In this document: positions 44,537-53,467 of the stretch, one piece after another
How positions within the stretch are numbered: the stretch's first letter is position 1
Layout of the letters: every line of letters starts with the position of its first letter
Source: Pseudomonadota bacterium
Lineage (GTDB): Bacteria; Desulfobacterota; Desulfovibrionia; Desulfovibrionales; Desulfovibrionaceae
Direction of reading: 5' to 3'
Assembly (NCBI GenBank): GCA_023411815.1
Contig: JAEYOJ010000076.1
Span: forward strand, 98,597 to 162,596
Length of the DNA stretch: 64,000 nucleotides
Notes under the pieces: model-generated
The model's database searches: none
The model's input: the letters and a program-made list of their open reading frames with translations, nothing else
What the model was told of the DNA's origin: nothing
Made by a program: the position numbers and the translations under genes

Positions 44537-45520
44537 ATGGCAACCACCACCTACGGCGACATCTCCCCGCGCACCGCGGCCTTCGCGGCCGTGGACCTGC
44601 TGCGCCGCGGGCTGCCCTACCTGGTCCTGGAGAAGTTCGGCCAGGCCAAGGTGCTGCCCGAGAACCGCAGCAAGGTCGTGACCTTCCGGCGCTACAACGC
44701 GCTGGACTCCACGCCCAACCCCCTGGCCGAGGGCGTGACGCCCGAAGCCAAGCAGCTCACGGCCACGGACTACCAGGCCAGCCTGTCCCAGTACGGCGAC
44801 CGCGTGACCATCACCGACGTGGTCATGGACAGCCACGAGGACCCGGTCCTGCAGGAGGCCGTTGGCGTGCTGGGCGAGCAGGCCGCCGAGATGATCGAGA
44901 CCGTGCGCTTCAACATCCTCAAGGCCGGAACCAACATCTACTACGCCAACGGCGCGGCGCGCAGCGAGGTCAACAGCAAGCTGACCCTGGCCCTGCAGCG
45001 CAAGATCACCCGCGCCCTCAAGCGCCAGAACGCGCGCAAGATCACGTCCGTGGTGCGCTCCACGCCCGAGTTCGGCACCCAGGCCGTGGCCCCGGCCTAC
45101 ATCGCCCTGTGCCACCCGGACCTGGAGAACGACATCCGATCCATGGCCGGCTTCGTGCCCGTGGAGCAGTACGGCCAGATCACGCCCTACGAGGCCGAGA
45201 TCGGCAAGGTCGAGGACGTGCGCTACATCGCCTCGACCATCTTCGAGCCCTGGGCCGACGCCGGCGGCGCGGCCGGTTCCATGCTCACCAGCACCGGCGT
45301 TAACGCCGACGTGTACCCCGTGCTCTACCTGGCCCGCGACGCATACGGCACCGTGGCCCTCAAGGGCGAGAACGCGGTCATGCCGCTGGTCGTCAATCCC
45401 AAGCCGTCCGACTCCGATCCCCTGGCCCAGCGCGGCCACGTGGGCTGGAAAGCCATGCAGACGGCCGTGATCCTCAACGACGCCTGGATGGTCCGCGCCG
45501 AGGTCGCCGCTACGGCGTAG
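44537..45520 (+). CDS. N4-gp56-type major capsid protein
   Basis: 327 residues starting MATTTYGDISPRTAAFAAVD. It has the HK97-like fold of the N4-gp56 family: LLRRGLPYLVLEKFGQAKVL, then the RSKVVTFRRYNALDSTPNPL loop and YGDRVTITDVVMDSHEDPVL. The C-terminal half includes YIALCHPDLENDIRSMAGFV and GHVGWKAMQTAVILNDAWMV. Length matches the family. It should form the icosahedral shell. AAAGGAGCCCATCCAT precedes the ATG. A five-hairpin array directly follows the gene. Confidence 0.9.
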   Translation: MATTTYGDISPRTAAFAAVDLLRRGLPYLVLEKFGQAKVLPENRSKVVTFRRYNALDSTPNPLAEGVTPEAKQLTATDYQASLSQYGDRVTITDVVMDSHEDPVLQEAVGVLGEQAAEMIETVRFNILKAGTNIYYANGAARSEVNSKLTLALQRKITRALKRQNARKITSVVRSTPEFGTQAVAPAYIALCHPDLENDIRSMAGFVPVEQYGQITPYEAEIGKVEDVRYIASTIFEPWADAGGAAGSMLTSTGVNADVYPVLYLARDAYGTVALKGENAVMPLVVNPKPSDSDPLAQRGHVGWKAMQTAVILNDAWMVRAEVAATA

Positions 45521-45540
45521 CGCAGGAGCAAAGGCACTAG

Positions 45541-45777
45541 GGAGGGCGCTGCCCTCCCCAGACCCCACCCGCCAGGGGGCGCGGCCCCCTGGACCCCATT
45601 TTCGAACCAGCCGGAGGAACCGGCTGGTTCGGGGGGGCGAGCCCTGACAGCCGGGATCACCCGGCGTTGATCCCCGTCCGTGGGAGCGTTTTTAGCCGCC
45701 TTGGGCGAAAAACGCTCCCAAACATCGGGGGGGCTGGGGGAGTCGTTACTCCCCCAGCGCCGGAGGCATATTCGGGT
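45541..45777 (+). repeat. Array of five hairpins directly after the capsid gene
   Basis: Within 237 bases: GGAGGGC/GCCCTCC (45541-45557, 3-base loop); CCAGGGGGC/GCCCCCTGG (45572-45592, 3-base loop); CGAACCAGCCGG/CCGGCTGGTTCG (45603-45631, 5-base loop); TGGGAGCGTTTTT/AAAAACGCTCCCA (45681-45730); CTGGGGGAGT/ACTCCCCCAG (45744-45767) followed by the type C tail GCGCCGGAGGCAT. All stems are perfect (7-13 bp). None has a U-tract. Termination, 3-prime end protection of capsid mRNA, or processing could each apply. Confidence 0.8.
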
Positions 45778-45836
45778 TTCTGGGTCAGCCCGCCCCGATT
45801 CTTCTCAACAAGTTACTTATTAAAGGAGCCGCATAT

Positions 45837-46109
45837 ATGGCCAAGAACGAGCTGCTTAACAACAACCGCGTGCGGGTCATCTTCCATAGTCAGGAAGGCG
45901 CGGGCGGCAACGACGACGTGTTCGTGTCCGTCAACGGCAAGGCTTACCTCATCAAGCGCGAGCACGAGGTCAGCCTGCCGCGCGAGGTGCTGCACGCGGT
46001 GGAGAACGCGCGCCAGACCATGTTCGAGCCCGGCCCCGAGGGCAAGGTCATGCCACGGCAGGTCAGCCGTTTCGCCTACACGCTGCTCGGGGACGCGCAT
46101 GCTGGCTAA
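45837..46109 (+). CDS. Small phage-module protein, 90 residues
   Basis: MAKNELLNNNRVRVIFHSQE onward; a small beta-strand-rich domain (DDVFVSVNGKAYLIKREHEV) that resembles capsid-decoration or head-completion proteins in size and position, without a clear motif. AAAGGAGCCGCATAT is at the ATG. Its end overlaps the next gene start by 11 bases, making it first in a coupled three-gene block of head-tail joining proteins. Confidence 0.65.
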   Translation: MAKNELLNNNRVRVIFHSQEGAGGNDDVFVSVNGKAYLIKREHEVSLPREVLHAVENARQTMFEPGPEGKVMPRQVSRFAYTLLGDAHAG

Positions 46110-46785
46110 CGACCTGCTGCGCCGGGCCGCCTGGACCCTGGCGGACGAAGGACACGAGCGCTGGAGCCAGGAGATGCTGCTGGCCTTCCTGTCCGACGCC
46201 CAGCGACAGGTGGCCCTGCGGCGGCCCGACGCCACGGCCCGCCGCGCGGTCATGGATCTCGCGCCCGGCAGCGTGCAAGAGATCCCCGCCGGCGGTCTGC
46301 GGCTCATGGACGTGGTGCGGGCCGTGACCATGGACGGCGTGTCCGGCCGGGCCGTGCGCCTGGTGGACCGCTCGGCCCTGGATGCCTGCGAGCCTGGCTG
46401 GCACACGGCAGTTGAGTCTGAAGACGGCGAACTGCCGGCCGAGGAGCTTCTGCCGGACCAGTACGTCCACGACGAGCGCACGCCGCGCCTGTTTTACGTA
46501 TTCCCGCCCGTGCAGTCCGAGGCGGGCGCTGGCGGTAGCCTTGAGATCGTCTATTCCGCCGACCCGGCCGAGCTGACCGGGCCGGACAGCCCGCTGGCGG
46601 TGGATGCGGTCTACGCCGGGCCGCTGCTCGATTACGCCTTGCACCGCGCCTTTGCCCTGGACACCGAGTCGGAGACGAGCCGGGCGCGCTCCGAGGCCCA
46701 CCTGCGGGCCTTTGTCCAGGCCATGGAAGCCAAGCTCCCGGCCGACCTCCTGGTCACCCCCAACCTCCGGAGCCGGCAGACATGA
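46099..46785 (+). CDS. Phage head-tail adaptor-like protein (DUF6682-like)
   Basis: 228 residues beginning MLANDLLRRAAWTLADEGHE. The N-terminal helical core with the WTLADEGHERW pattern and the beta-rich middle (RLMDVVRAVTMDGVSGRAVR) and C-terminal helix (AEAHLRAFVQAMEAKL) match adaptor proteins that join portal to tail in podovirus-type particles. It overlaps the previous gene by 11 bases and the next one by 4 (ATGA), a coupled block. Confidence 0.7.
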   Translation: MLANDLLRRAAWTLADEGHERWSQEMLLAFLSDAQRQVALRRPDATARRAVMDLAPGSVQEIPAGGLRLMDVVRAVTMDGVSGRAVRLVDRSALDACEPGWHTAVESEDGELPAEELLPDQYVHDERTPRLFYVFPPVQSEAGAGGSLEIVYSADPAELTGPDSPLAVDAVYAGPLLDYALHRAFALDTESETSRARSEAHLRAFVQAMEAKLPADLLVTPNLRSRQT

Positions 46786-47420
46786 TGCCCTTCTCCAGCC
46801 TTTTGCCAGATATCCTGCCCCTGGCGGCGGGCTGTCCTTCGGCCCTGGCCCTGGCCGCTTTGCGCCGGGCCACGGACGAATTCTGCACCCGAACCCTAGC
46901 CTGGCGCGCCGACCTGCCCGCCGTGGACCTGTTGGCCGAGTATCCGTTCTACCGCCTGGACGCACCGCTGGGCAGCCGGATCGTCATGGTCCTGGAGGCC
47001 TTTGTCCAGGGCCGCAGGCTCATTGCGGCCAGCGAGGAGTCCCTGGATGACGAGTATCCCGGCTGGGCCATGCTCGGCCCCGGCACACCGTCGCGCTTCG
47101 TCCTGCCTCGCGAGGGCGAACTGCGCCTCGTTCCCGCCCCGGCGACCTATGCCAAGGCCGGTCTGCTCGTGCGTGCGGCCCTGGCCCCGGCCTCTGGCGC
47201 GGCCGAGACAGAGGATTTCCTGATCCGCGACCACGGCCAGGCCCTGGCGCACGGCGCGCTGTCCCGGCTGCTGGTCATGCCCGCCAGATCCTGGACCGAC
47301 CAGAGCCTGGCCACGCACCACGGCCGCCAGTTCCGCGCCGCCCTGGCCGACACCCGCGCAGGCTGCCTCAAGGGCCGCACGCGCCGGTCGCTGTCTGCCA
47401 AGGCGCAGATGTTTGGATAA
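46782..47420 (+). CDS. Phage head-tail joining-like protein
   Basis: 212 residues, MMPFSSLLPDILPLAAGCPS. It has an N-terminal helix (ALALAALRRATDEFCTRTLA) and alternating beta/alpha elements (PFYRLDAPLGSRIVMVLEAF, EGELRLVPAPATYAKAGLLV). Length and order suggest a second ring protein below the portal; I do not recognise a named family. It starts in the ATGA overlap with the preceding adaptor gene. Confidence 0.65.
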   Translation: MMPFSSLLPDILPLAAGCPSALALAALRRATDEFCTRTLAWRADLPAVDLLAEYPFYRLDAPLGSRIVMVLEAFVQGRRLIAASEESLDDEYPGWAMLGPGTPSRFVLPREGELRLVPAPATYAKAGLLVRAALAPASGAAETEDFLIRDHGQALAHGALSRLLVMPARSWTDQSLATHHGRQFRAALADTRAGCLKGRTRRSLSAKAQMFG

Positions 47421-47424
47421 GCGC

Positions 47425-47665
47425 GGAGCCTCCGGCGGCCAAAGGGGCGAGGCCCCTTTGGAATCCCTTTTCGCGGCCAACGGACGTTCATGGACTTGAG
47501 CTTGTCACGCATCGAGGGTGCCGGTTGAAGGGGTTTCTTCCCAAAGCCATTAACCGGCCGCCCTCAATGCGTGACAGACGTGAGCAAAGTATCGCCCCTT
47601 TGCCGCAATGCAGGGGGGCCGGGGGAGCCTCGCTCCCCCGGCGGGGTGCGGGGCAGCGCCCCGCG
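47425..47665 (+). repeat. Array of four hairpins upstream of the tail-protein gene
   Basis: CCAAAGGGGC/GCCCCTTTGG (47439-47461, inverted type C copy with tail CTCCGGCGG); a 72-base interrupted palindrome 47504-47575 with arms GTCACGCAT-c-GAGGG-tg-CCGGTT and AACCGG-ccg-CCCTC-a-ATGCGTGAC; CCGGGGGAG/CTCCCCCGG (47619-47641); GCGGGGC/GCCCCGC (47648-47664). No U-tracts. The long palindrome could form a cruciform or a strong RNA stem-loop. Confidence 0.8.
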
Positions 47666-47697
47666 TCTTCACCGACACGAACAAAAGGAGCGACAGC

Positions 47698-49785
47698 ATG
47701 CCTGCGCTGTTCAGCAATAACGCCTCGGCGCGCCTGGCTGCCGAGGCGGCCTCCTGGCACACGACGCTCACGCTGGAATCCGGCCAGGGCGCGCTCTTTC
47801 CGCAACCTGACGCGGACCTTGGCGAATGGTTCGCCGCCACGCTGGCGGACGCCTCGGGCACCCTGGAGATCGTGCGCGTGACGGCCCGCCAGGATGACGC
47901 GCTCACGGTGGAGCGCGGCCAGGAAGGCACGATACCTTCGGCTTTCGCGGTCGGCGATCTGCTTGAGCTGCGACCCACGGCCGAGGGCCTGGGCGGTTTC
48001 GTCCAGCGCGAGGAACTTGAGCCGGACAGGTCTTCGCGGCTCAAGGGCGCCTGGTTCGTGGCCGCGGACGACGCCATCCTGGACCACGGCGACGCCTCCG
48101 TGCGCGGCTCCCTGGCCTGGGTGCTGGCCCAGGTGGGCGCGGCGCGGGCCGAGGTGAGCCTGCCGGGGGGTCACACCTACTCCGTGCGCACGAGCCTGAG
48201 CTTGCCGGACAGCGTGACGCTGGTGATCGGGCGGGGCGCGGTTCTGGATCTGACCCTGGACGTGGTGCTGACCCTTGATTGCGACCTGCGCGCCGGAACC
48301 CAGGCCGTGTTCGCTGGCTCGGGCAGCGTGGAGGGCACCATGGCAGGCCGCGCTGTTTTGCCGCACTGGTGGGGAGCTCGCGGCGACGGAGCCACGGACG
48401 ACAGCGAGGCCCTGGGCAAGGCGCTGGCCTTTCCGGCCGTGCGCTTTCCTGCCGGGACGTATCTCCTGAGCAAGCCCCTGGCCCTGCGCAGCCATAGCGC
48501 GCTCATGGGTACGGGGTTGCCCGCGGCCTTCATGGATTGGGAAACCGACTGGCAGCAAGAGAAGCCGGGCTACGTGAAACGGGCTTCGGTCATCCAGTAC
48601 AAGCCCGGCAGCCACGGCGCGCTGTTCGATCCAGCCGACCACGTGAGCTTCAGCGGGCTGGTCTTCCGCTGCGGCCAGGTGCGAACGGTGGACGACGCCT
48701 TCCTGTCCGGCCCGGCCAGCCATCTGGTTCTGGACGGCTGCCGCTTCGAGAACCTGGAGAGCGTAGCGGTGGACCCGATGGGCGGCACCAGCTTCGGGGC
48801 CATGCGCATGGACGGCTGCGTCTTCGTCGGCTGTGGCACGGTGCTGCAGGGAGCGCTGGTGGACTGTCGCATCTCGGGCTGCGTATTCACCACCTGCGAC
48901 CTGTGCATCGACACGGGCGAAGGCTCGGGCTTCAATCTCGTCACGGGCAACCGTTTCGAGTGGAACAAGCAGGCAGTGCGCATCTATCGCGGCCGGGCCA
49001 ACGTGCTGAGCGCCAACGTCTTCGACGCCAGCGAAAAGGCCGCCATCCTCCTGCACCAGGCCAGGGACCAGCTCATTCAGGGCAACATCTTCTGGCGCAA
49101 CGGCCGGGGGGGCTCCGAGGCCGGAGGCCGCAGCCACGTCGCCGTGCTGGAATCCTGCGCGGACAACGTCATCCGCCACAACACATTCCTGCGCGGCGCG
49201 CCGGACGGCGGCGACGAGGCCCAGTGGCCCAGGTTCGTGCTGGAATTCGTCTCCGCCCCTGCCACGCGCACCATCTTTAGGGACAACGCGGCCATCAACG
49301 GCTGCCTGGATATGCCCGTCTATGACGCCTGGTGGAATTCGCAGGCCACGCTCATCGCCGATGATGTGCACATCAGGGGCATCGGCAATCCCGGCCAGGA
49401 TTCGGACCAGCTTATCGAGATGCTCAAGCGGCTGGCCTTCGTGGCCGACGCGCCCGTGAACGTGCACCTGTACGAGAACCGGCGCTTCACGGTCTACACC
49501 GACCTCACGGCCGACAAAATCAGGCTCGTGGGCCATGGCAACGTGACTCTGACCGACACCACGGGCCAGGCCCACAGCCTGCTGGAGATCGAGAACCTGG
49601 CCTACGGCCCGAGCTTCCTCGGCCGCGCCGGAGCCATGCGCGCGAACAGCGCGCCGACCTTGGGCCACTGGCGGCAGGGCAGCCTGGTCTGGAACTCCGT
49701 GCCAGCCAGCGGCGAACCCCTGGGTTGGGTCTGCACGGTCGCCGGATCTCCCGGCACCTGGGTCGGCTTCGCCACGCTGGCATAG
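47698..49785 (+). CDS. Tail spike/fibre-like protein with parallel beta-helix
   Basis: 695 residues from MPALFSNNASARLAAEAASW (AAAAGGAGCGACAGC upstream). The N-terminal 100 residues are a head-binding-like domain. Then there are about 400 residues of right-handed beta-helix repeats (AGRAVLPHWWGARGDGATDD at the start; VVLDGCRFENLE-type coils; LVTGNRFEWNKQAVRIYRGR). The segment DGATDDSEALGKAL is the usual entry into pectate-lyase-fold tail proteins. It would recognise or degrade a surface polysaccharide. The C-terminus (LGHWRQGSLVWNSVPASGEP) resembles a fibre tip domain. Confidence 0.82.
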   Translation: MPALFSNNASARLAAEAASWHTTLTLESGQGALFPQPDADLGEWFAATLADASGTLEIVRVTARQDDALTVERGQEGTIPSAFAVGDLLELRPTAEGLGGFVQREELEPDRSSRLKGAWFVAADDAILDHGDASVRGSLAWVLAQVGAARAEVSLPGGHTYSVRTSLSLPDSVTLVIGRGAVLDLTLDVVLTLDCDLRAGTQAVFAGSGSVEGTMAGRAVLPHWWGARGDGATDDSEALGKALAFPAVRFPAGTYLLSKPLALRSHSALMGTGLPAAFMDWETDWQQEKPGYVKRASVIQYKPGSHGALFDPADHVSFSGLVFRCGQVRTVDDAFLSGPASHLVLDGCRFENLESVAVDPMGGTSFGAMRMDGCVFVGCGTVLQGALVDCRISGCVFTTCDLCIDTGEGSGFNLVTGNRFEWNKQAVRIYRGRANVLSANVFDASEKAAILLHQARDQLIQGNIFWRNGRGGSEAGGRSHVAVLESCADNVIRHNTFLRGAPDGGDEAQWPRFVLEFVSAPATRTIFRDNAAINGCLDMPVYDAWWNSQATLIADDVHIRGIGNPGQDSDQLIEMLKRLAFVADAPVNVHLYENRRFTVYTDLTADKIRLVGHGNVTLTDTTGQAHSLLEIENLAYGPSFLGRAGAMRANSAPTLGHWRQGSLVWNSVPASGEPLGWVCTVAGSPGTWVGFATLA

Positions 49786-49790
49786 GACGT

Positions 49791-49957
49791 GGAGAGGGGC
49801 GCTGCCCCTCTCCACACCTCTCCCCGCCAGGGACGACGCGTCCCTGGACCCGCGATGTACCGAAACACGCCGGCAAAGCCCGGCATGTTTCGATGATGAT
49901 CTTCACAAAAATGCGGGGGGTCCGGGGGAACAATTCCCCCCGGCCGCCGGAGGCATC
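49791..49957 (+). repeat. Array of four hairpins between two tail genes
   Basis: GGAGAGGGGC/GCCCCTCTCC (49791-49813); CCAGGGACG/CGTCCCTGG (49827-49847); CGAAACA-c-GCCGG/CCGGC-a-TGTTTCG (49861-49892); CCGGGGGAA/TTCCCCCCGG followed by CCGCCGGAGGCAT (49922-49956). The last is the type C element. The first two are the X+Y pair. Confidence 0.8.
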
Positions 49958-49995
49958 ATATTCCGATAACCCTTGCCGCGAGCAAAGGCGCAACC

Positions 49996-51744
49996 ATGGT
50001 CATGATACGCATTCCACTTTTCTCCGGGGTAGTCCCGCGCACTGCGGACAGGCTCCTGCGTCCCGAGCAGGCCACGGTCGCGGTCAATTGCAGGCTGACC
50101 TCGGGCGAGCTGGCTCCGTCGCCAGCCCCGGCCAGAGTTCTGACTTTGGCCGGCAGGCGCGCGCCCGGAAGCATCCTGCTGCTGGCCGGCAAGCGCTGGC
50201 TGAGCTGGCCAAGGCGGGTGGACGCCGCGCCGGCCGCGACACCTGGCGACGAAACCGGCCGCACGTGCATCACCGGCCTGGACGCGCCGCGCGTCACGGA
50301 CCTGTCCATGGCCGGGCGTGTCGGGACCGTTCCGGCCTCGCGGCTGCTGGGCGTGAGTTCGCCGAAGCGCGCTCCGGTGCTCGCGCCTGGACCGGGAGGC
50401 AAGGGCGACCCGATGGCCGTGGCCTACTGCTACACCTTTGTCACGGACCGGGGCGAGGAAGGCCCGCCGTCGCCGCCCTCGACCGTGACGAGCATGCTGC
50501 CCGGCCAGGAAATGGCCGTGTACGGCCTGGTGACTCCGCCCCAGGGACGCGGCATCGCCAAAAAGCGCCTCTACCGCACGGCCACGCCGAGCGAGGGCCT
50601 GTCCGTGTGGCTGTTCGTGGCCGAGATCGAGGCCGGTGCGTCATCCTGCCTGGATGCAAAGCTGGATGCGAACCTGGGTGAATCGTTGCCCAGCCAGGAT
50701 TGGAGCCCGCCTCCGGCCGGGCTGCGCGGCGTGGTGGCCATGCCCAACGGCTTCCTGGCCGGCCATGTGGGCAACCAGGTCTGCTTCTCCGAGCCCTGGC
50801 GGCCCTTCGCCTGGCCACAGGGCTACCGGCTGACGCTGGACAGCGCGGTCACGGGCCTGGGCGTGTTCGGCACCACGCTGGTGGCTGCCACGGCCGACTA
50901 TCCGGTGCTTATCAGCGGCGCGCATCCCGCGGCCGTGTCCATGTCCCGCCTGCCCGACGCGCAGCCGTGCGTGAGCGCGGCGGCCATGGCCTCGTCGGAG
51001 CTGGGCGTGCTCTATCCCTGCCCGGACGGCCTGTACCTGGTCGGGTCCGGCGGCGGGCGGCTGGTCACTCGCGAGCTCATGACCCGCGAGGAGTGGCAGG
51101 CCCTGCGGCCAGAGACCATGTGCGCGGCGGTGCACGACGGCCGCTACGTGGCCTTTTACCGCGAACCCGAGGCCGACCCGTGGGGCTGGGACGACGTGGG
51201 GAACGCACCGCTGGGCGGCACCCTGGCCGGAGCCTGCGTGCACCGCCATGTGCTGCACGGCTCGCGACTGGAGGAGCTGGACATTCCCTACAACGCGCCC
51301 AAGGGCAAAGGGTTCGTGCTCGACCTGAGCGGTCAGGAAACGGTGCTGTCGTTCCTGGACTGGCACGCTTCGGCCCTGCACCGCGAGCCGTCGCGCGACG
51401 CCCTGTATCTGGCCGGAAGAGACGGAGAAGGCTGGAGCGTTTTCGACATGGCCGGGGAGGCGGGTGGGGCGGCCTTGGAAATGACTTGGCGCTCCAAGGT
51501 CTTCATGTCCGGCGCACCAATGAGTTTGGCGGCGGCCAGGATCGACGCGGATTTCACGTTCGGCGAACTGGCCGCGACCATCTGGGCCGATGGCCGCGAG
51601 CGGTTGTCCAGGGTCCTGACGGACAACAGACCCCTGCGCCTGCCAGCGGGCTTCCGTGCCCGCGAATGGCAGGTGCGGGTCAGCGGCAAGGCCACGGTGC
51701 GCGAGATACGCCTGGCTTCGTCGATGGAGGAGCTGAATGGCTGA
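49996..51744 (+). CDS. Large phage-module structural protein (tail or stabilisation protein)
   Basis: 582 residues from MVMIRIPLFSGVVPRTADRL. The opening RLLRPEQATVAVNCRLTSGE, then repeated beta-rich units (YCYTFVTDRGEEGPPSPPST is Fn3-like; GLRGVVAMPNGFLAGHVGNQ and TTLVAATADYPVLISGAHPA are propeller-like), suits a large podovirus tail or stabilisation protein. No enzymatic motif seen. The start is weakly supported (AAAGGCGCAACC). It overlaps the next gene by 8 bases. Confidence 0.65.
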   Translation: MVMIRIPLFSGVVPRTADRLLRPEQATVAVNCRLTSGELAPSPAPARVLTLAGRRAPGSILLLAGKRWLSWPRRVDAAPAATPGDETGRTCITGLDAPRVTDLSMAGRVGTVPASRLLGVSSPKRAPVLAPGPGGKGDPMAVAYCYTFVTDRGEEGPPSPPSTVTSMLPGQEMAVYGLVTPPQGRGIAKKRLYRTATPSEGLSVWLFVAEIEAGASSCLDAKLDANLGESLPSQDWSPPPAGLRGVVAMPNGFLAGHVGNQVCFSEPWRPFAWPQGYRLTLDSAVTGLGVFGTTLVAATADYPVLISGAHPAAVSMSRLPDAQPCVSAAAMASSELGVLYPCPDGLYLVGSGGGRLVTRELMTREEWQALRPETMCAAVHDGRYVAFYREPEADPWGWDDVGNAPLGGTLAGACVHRHVLHGSRLEELDIPYNAPKGKGFVLDLSGQETVLSFLDWHASALHREPSRDALYLAGRDGEGWSVFDMAGEAGGAALEMTWRSKVFMSGAPMSLAAARIDADFTFGELAATIWADGRERLSRVLTDNRPLRLPAGFRAREWQVRVSGKATVREIRLASSMEELNG

Positions 51745-52165
51745 AAGGGAGGAATTGCATATGGCGAACGGAACCGGCGCATGCGCGCTGCCCGAGGGCA
51801 TGTGGCGCATGCTGGAGAGCCTGACCGAGGAGGGCCGGGCCACGCGCGAGCTGCTTCTGCGCCTGGAGGGGCGTTTGGAGCATTTGGACAGCAACCTGGA
51901 GGCCGTTATCCAGGCCGGACTGCCGCGCTGCGCCGAGCGCGGCGAACGGCTGGCCCAGGCCGAGCGGCGGCTGGAGGGTCTGTCCGATGCGCTGGGCAAT
52001 GTCGCGGGCAACCGTCCGGCATGCGTGGAGCACCGCGATCGGCTGGGGTTCGTGGAAGCCAAGCTGGAGATCTTGGGCCAGCGCGTGTGGTGGGCGGCCA
52101 CCTGCGTGGCGGCGGCGGTGATCATGCTCGGCCTGCGCAGCCTGTGGGAGGTCGTCACGACATGA
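51737..52165 (+). CDS. Coiled-coil protein with C-terminal membrane helix
   Basis: 142 residues at most. Coiled coil about 25-60 (ESLTEEGRATRELLLRLEGR) and a second coiled coil (LAQAERRLEGLSDALGNVAG), then a membrane helix near the end (WWAATCVAAAVIMLGLRSLW). ATG 51761 (MANGTGACAL), with GGGAGGAATTGCAT, is an alternative start. Position before the endolysin suggests a spanin- or holin-like accessory or an i-spanin equivalent, but that is inference. It overlaps the endolysin start by ATGA. Confidence 0.6.
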   Translation: MAEREELHMANGTGACALPEGMWRMLESLTEEGRATRELLLRLEGRLEHLDSNLEAVIQAGLPRCAERGERLAQAERRLEGLSDALGNVAGNRPACVEHRDRLGFVEAKLEILGQRVWWAATCVAAAVIMLGLRSLWEVVTT

Positions 52166-52710
52166 ACGGAACGCAACCTGATCCCATGTTCGAAGAGGCC
52201 CTGGCCTTCGTGCTGTCCCACGAGGGCGGGTATGTCCGCGACCCGCGCGATCCCGGCGGCGAAACCAAGTACGGCATCAGCAGGCGCAGCTATCCTGGGC
52301 TGGATATCGCCAACCTGACCCGCGAACAGGCCGCCATGATATACCGCTGCGACTTCTGGGACGGCCCCGGAATCTCGCGCCTGCCGCGCGAACTGGCCCT
52401 GCCGGTGTTCGACGCGGCCGTGAACGCGGGCAGCCAGCCGGCGGTGCGCTGGCTTCAGGATGCCTTGAACGCGGCGGTCGAAACGGATCCAGGCCTGGTG
52501 CCGCTGGAAGTGGACGGCAAGCTTGGGCCTGCGACCCTGGAGCGCGCGCGGCGGATCGCGGCTAGCGGCCCGGCCCTCCTGCGGCTGTCCAGGGCCCGCA
52601 TGCTCCTGCGCCGCATCCGCCATTACCTGGAGATATCCGAGCGCGCCACGCTGCGGCCGTTCCTGCGCGGCTGGTTGGGCAGGACCCTTGCCCTGGACGA
52701 GAAGCGATGA
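52162..52710 (+). CDS. Endolysin, glycoside hydrolase family 108 with C-terminal peptidoglycan-binding domain
   Basis: 182 residues. The GH108 catalytic signature is near the N-terminus: LSHEGGYVRDPRDPGGETKY, with catalytic Glu21 in the EGGY motif. The C-terminal part (VEVDGKLGPATLERARRIAA region) is a PG_binding_3 module. It hydrolyses peptidoglycan. No signal peptide, so release needs the holin encoded next. ATGA overlap on both sides shows tight coupling with its neighbours. Confidence 0.92.
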   Translation: MNGTQPDPMFEEALAFVLSHEGGYVRDPRDPGGETKYGISRRSYPGLDIANLTREQAAMIYRCDFWDGPGISRLPRELALPVFDAAVNAGSQPAVRWLQDALNAAVETDPGLVPLEVDGKLGPATLERARRIAASGPALLRLSRARMLLRRIRHYLEISERATLRPFLRGWLGRTLALDEKR

Positions 52711-52721
52711 AGGAGGAAGCC

Positions 52722-53249
52722 ATGACCTGGAAGGACGTGGGCCGCATGGCGGCCCAAACCGCGCCGGTGCTGGCGGGCGCTTTGGGCGGGCCGGCCGGTG
52801 CCGCGGCCTCGGCGGCCGGGGCGCTGCTGGCCTCGTTCCTGGGCGAGAAGCCCGAACCCGACGCCGTGGCCAGGGCCCTGCGCGACCCGGCGGCGATCGT
52901 GCGCATCAAGGAGCTGGAGACCGAGCAGCGCGCGCGGCTGCTGGAGTGGCAGGCCAGACAGGTGGAGGCCGAGCTGGCCAATGTGCAGGACGCCCGCAGG
53001 CGCGAGGTGGAGCTTGCCAAGACCGGTCACGGCGCGGCCTGGGCCACCACGGGCGTGGCCCTGCTCGTCACCGCCGGATTCTTCGTCATGCTCTGGTCCG
53101 TGCTGCAACAGGAGGGCGAGACGTCCGAGGCGGCCCTGCTGCTCCTGGGCAGCCTGGGCACGGCCTTCGGCGCGGTGGTCAACTACTACCTGGGCTCCAG
53201 CCTGGGCTCGGCCCAGAAGAACAGGCTGCTGTCGGAGAAGGCGCGATGA
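52722..53249 (+). CDS. Holin of the 3TM type found in gene-transfer agents
   Basis: 175 residues from MTWKDVGRMAAQTAPVLAGA, chosen for its AAGGAGGAAGCC site; ATG 52707 is an earlier alternative. First hydrophobic segment about 13-40, long charged helix (KELETEQRARLLEWQARQVE, NVQDARRREVELAKTG) in the middle, then two membrane helices (TTGVALLVTAGFFVMLWSVL and LLLLGSLGTAFGAVVNYYLG). This layout matches Pfam GTA_holin_3TM, which releases gene-transfer-agent particles in alphaproteobacteria. It directly follows the endolysin. Confidence 0.82.
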   Translation: MTWKDVGRMAAQTAPVLAGALGGPAGAAASAAGALLASFLGEKPEPDAVARALRDPAAIVRIKELETEQRARLLEWQARQVEAELANVQDARRREVELAKTGHGAAWATTGVALLVTAGFFVMLWSVLQQEGETSEAALLLLGSLGTAFGAVVNYYLGSSLGSAQKNRLLSEKAR

Positions 53250-53452
53250 GCGGCCGCCGCAGCCTGCCCGCCCTGCCCGAGGTCCCGTCGGGCATCGACT
53301 CACGCGTGGCCTCGGTGCTCGCGCCGCTCAAGGAGGTCGTGGAGGTGCGCGAGGGGTTGCGCGGGGATCCCCTGGCCCGCTTCGCGACCCTGGCCGATCT
53401 GGTCTCCCTGGGCCTTATAGACCGCACCCAGGCTTTGGCTTTGGTGAAATAA
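53246..53452 (+). CDS. Small phage-module protein, 68 residues
   Basis: MSGRRSLPALPEVPSGIDSR onward. It starts in the ATGA overlap with the holin gene, so it is coupled. It has a short proline-rich N-terminus and a helical C-terminus (DSRVASVLAPLKEVVEVREG, ADLVSLGLIDRTQALALVK). Unknown function. Not reported as an independent frame by length alone, but spacing and composition support it. Confidence 0.6.
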   Translation: MSGRRSLPALPEVPSGIDSRVASVLAPLKEVVEVREGLRGDPLARFATLADLVSLGLIDRTQALALVK

Positions 53453-53467
53453 CCCTTTTCAAAAAAT

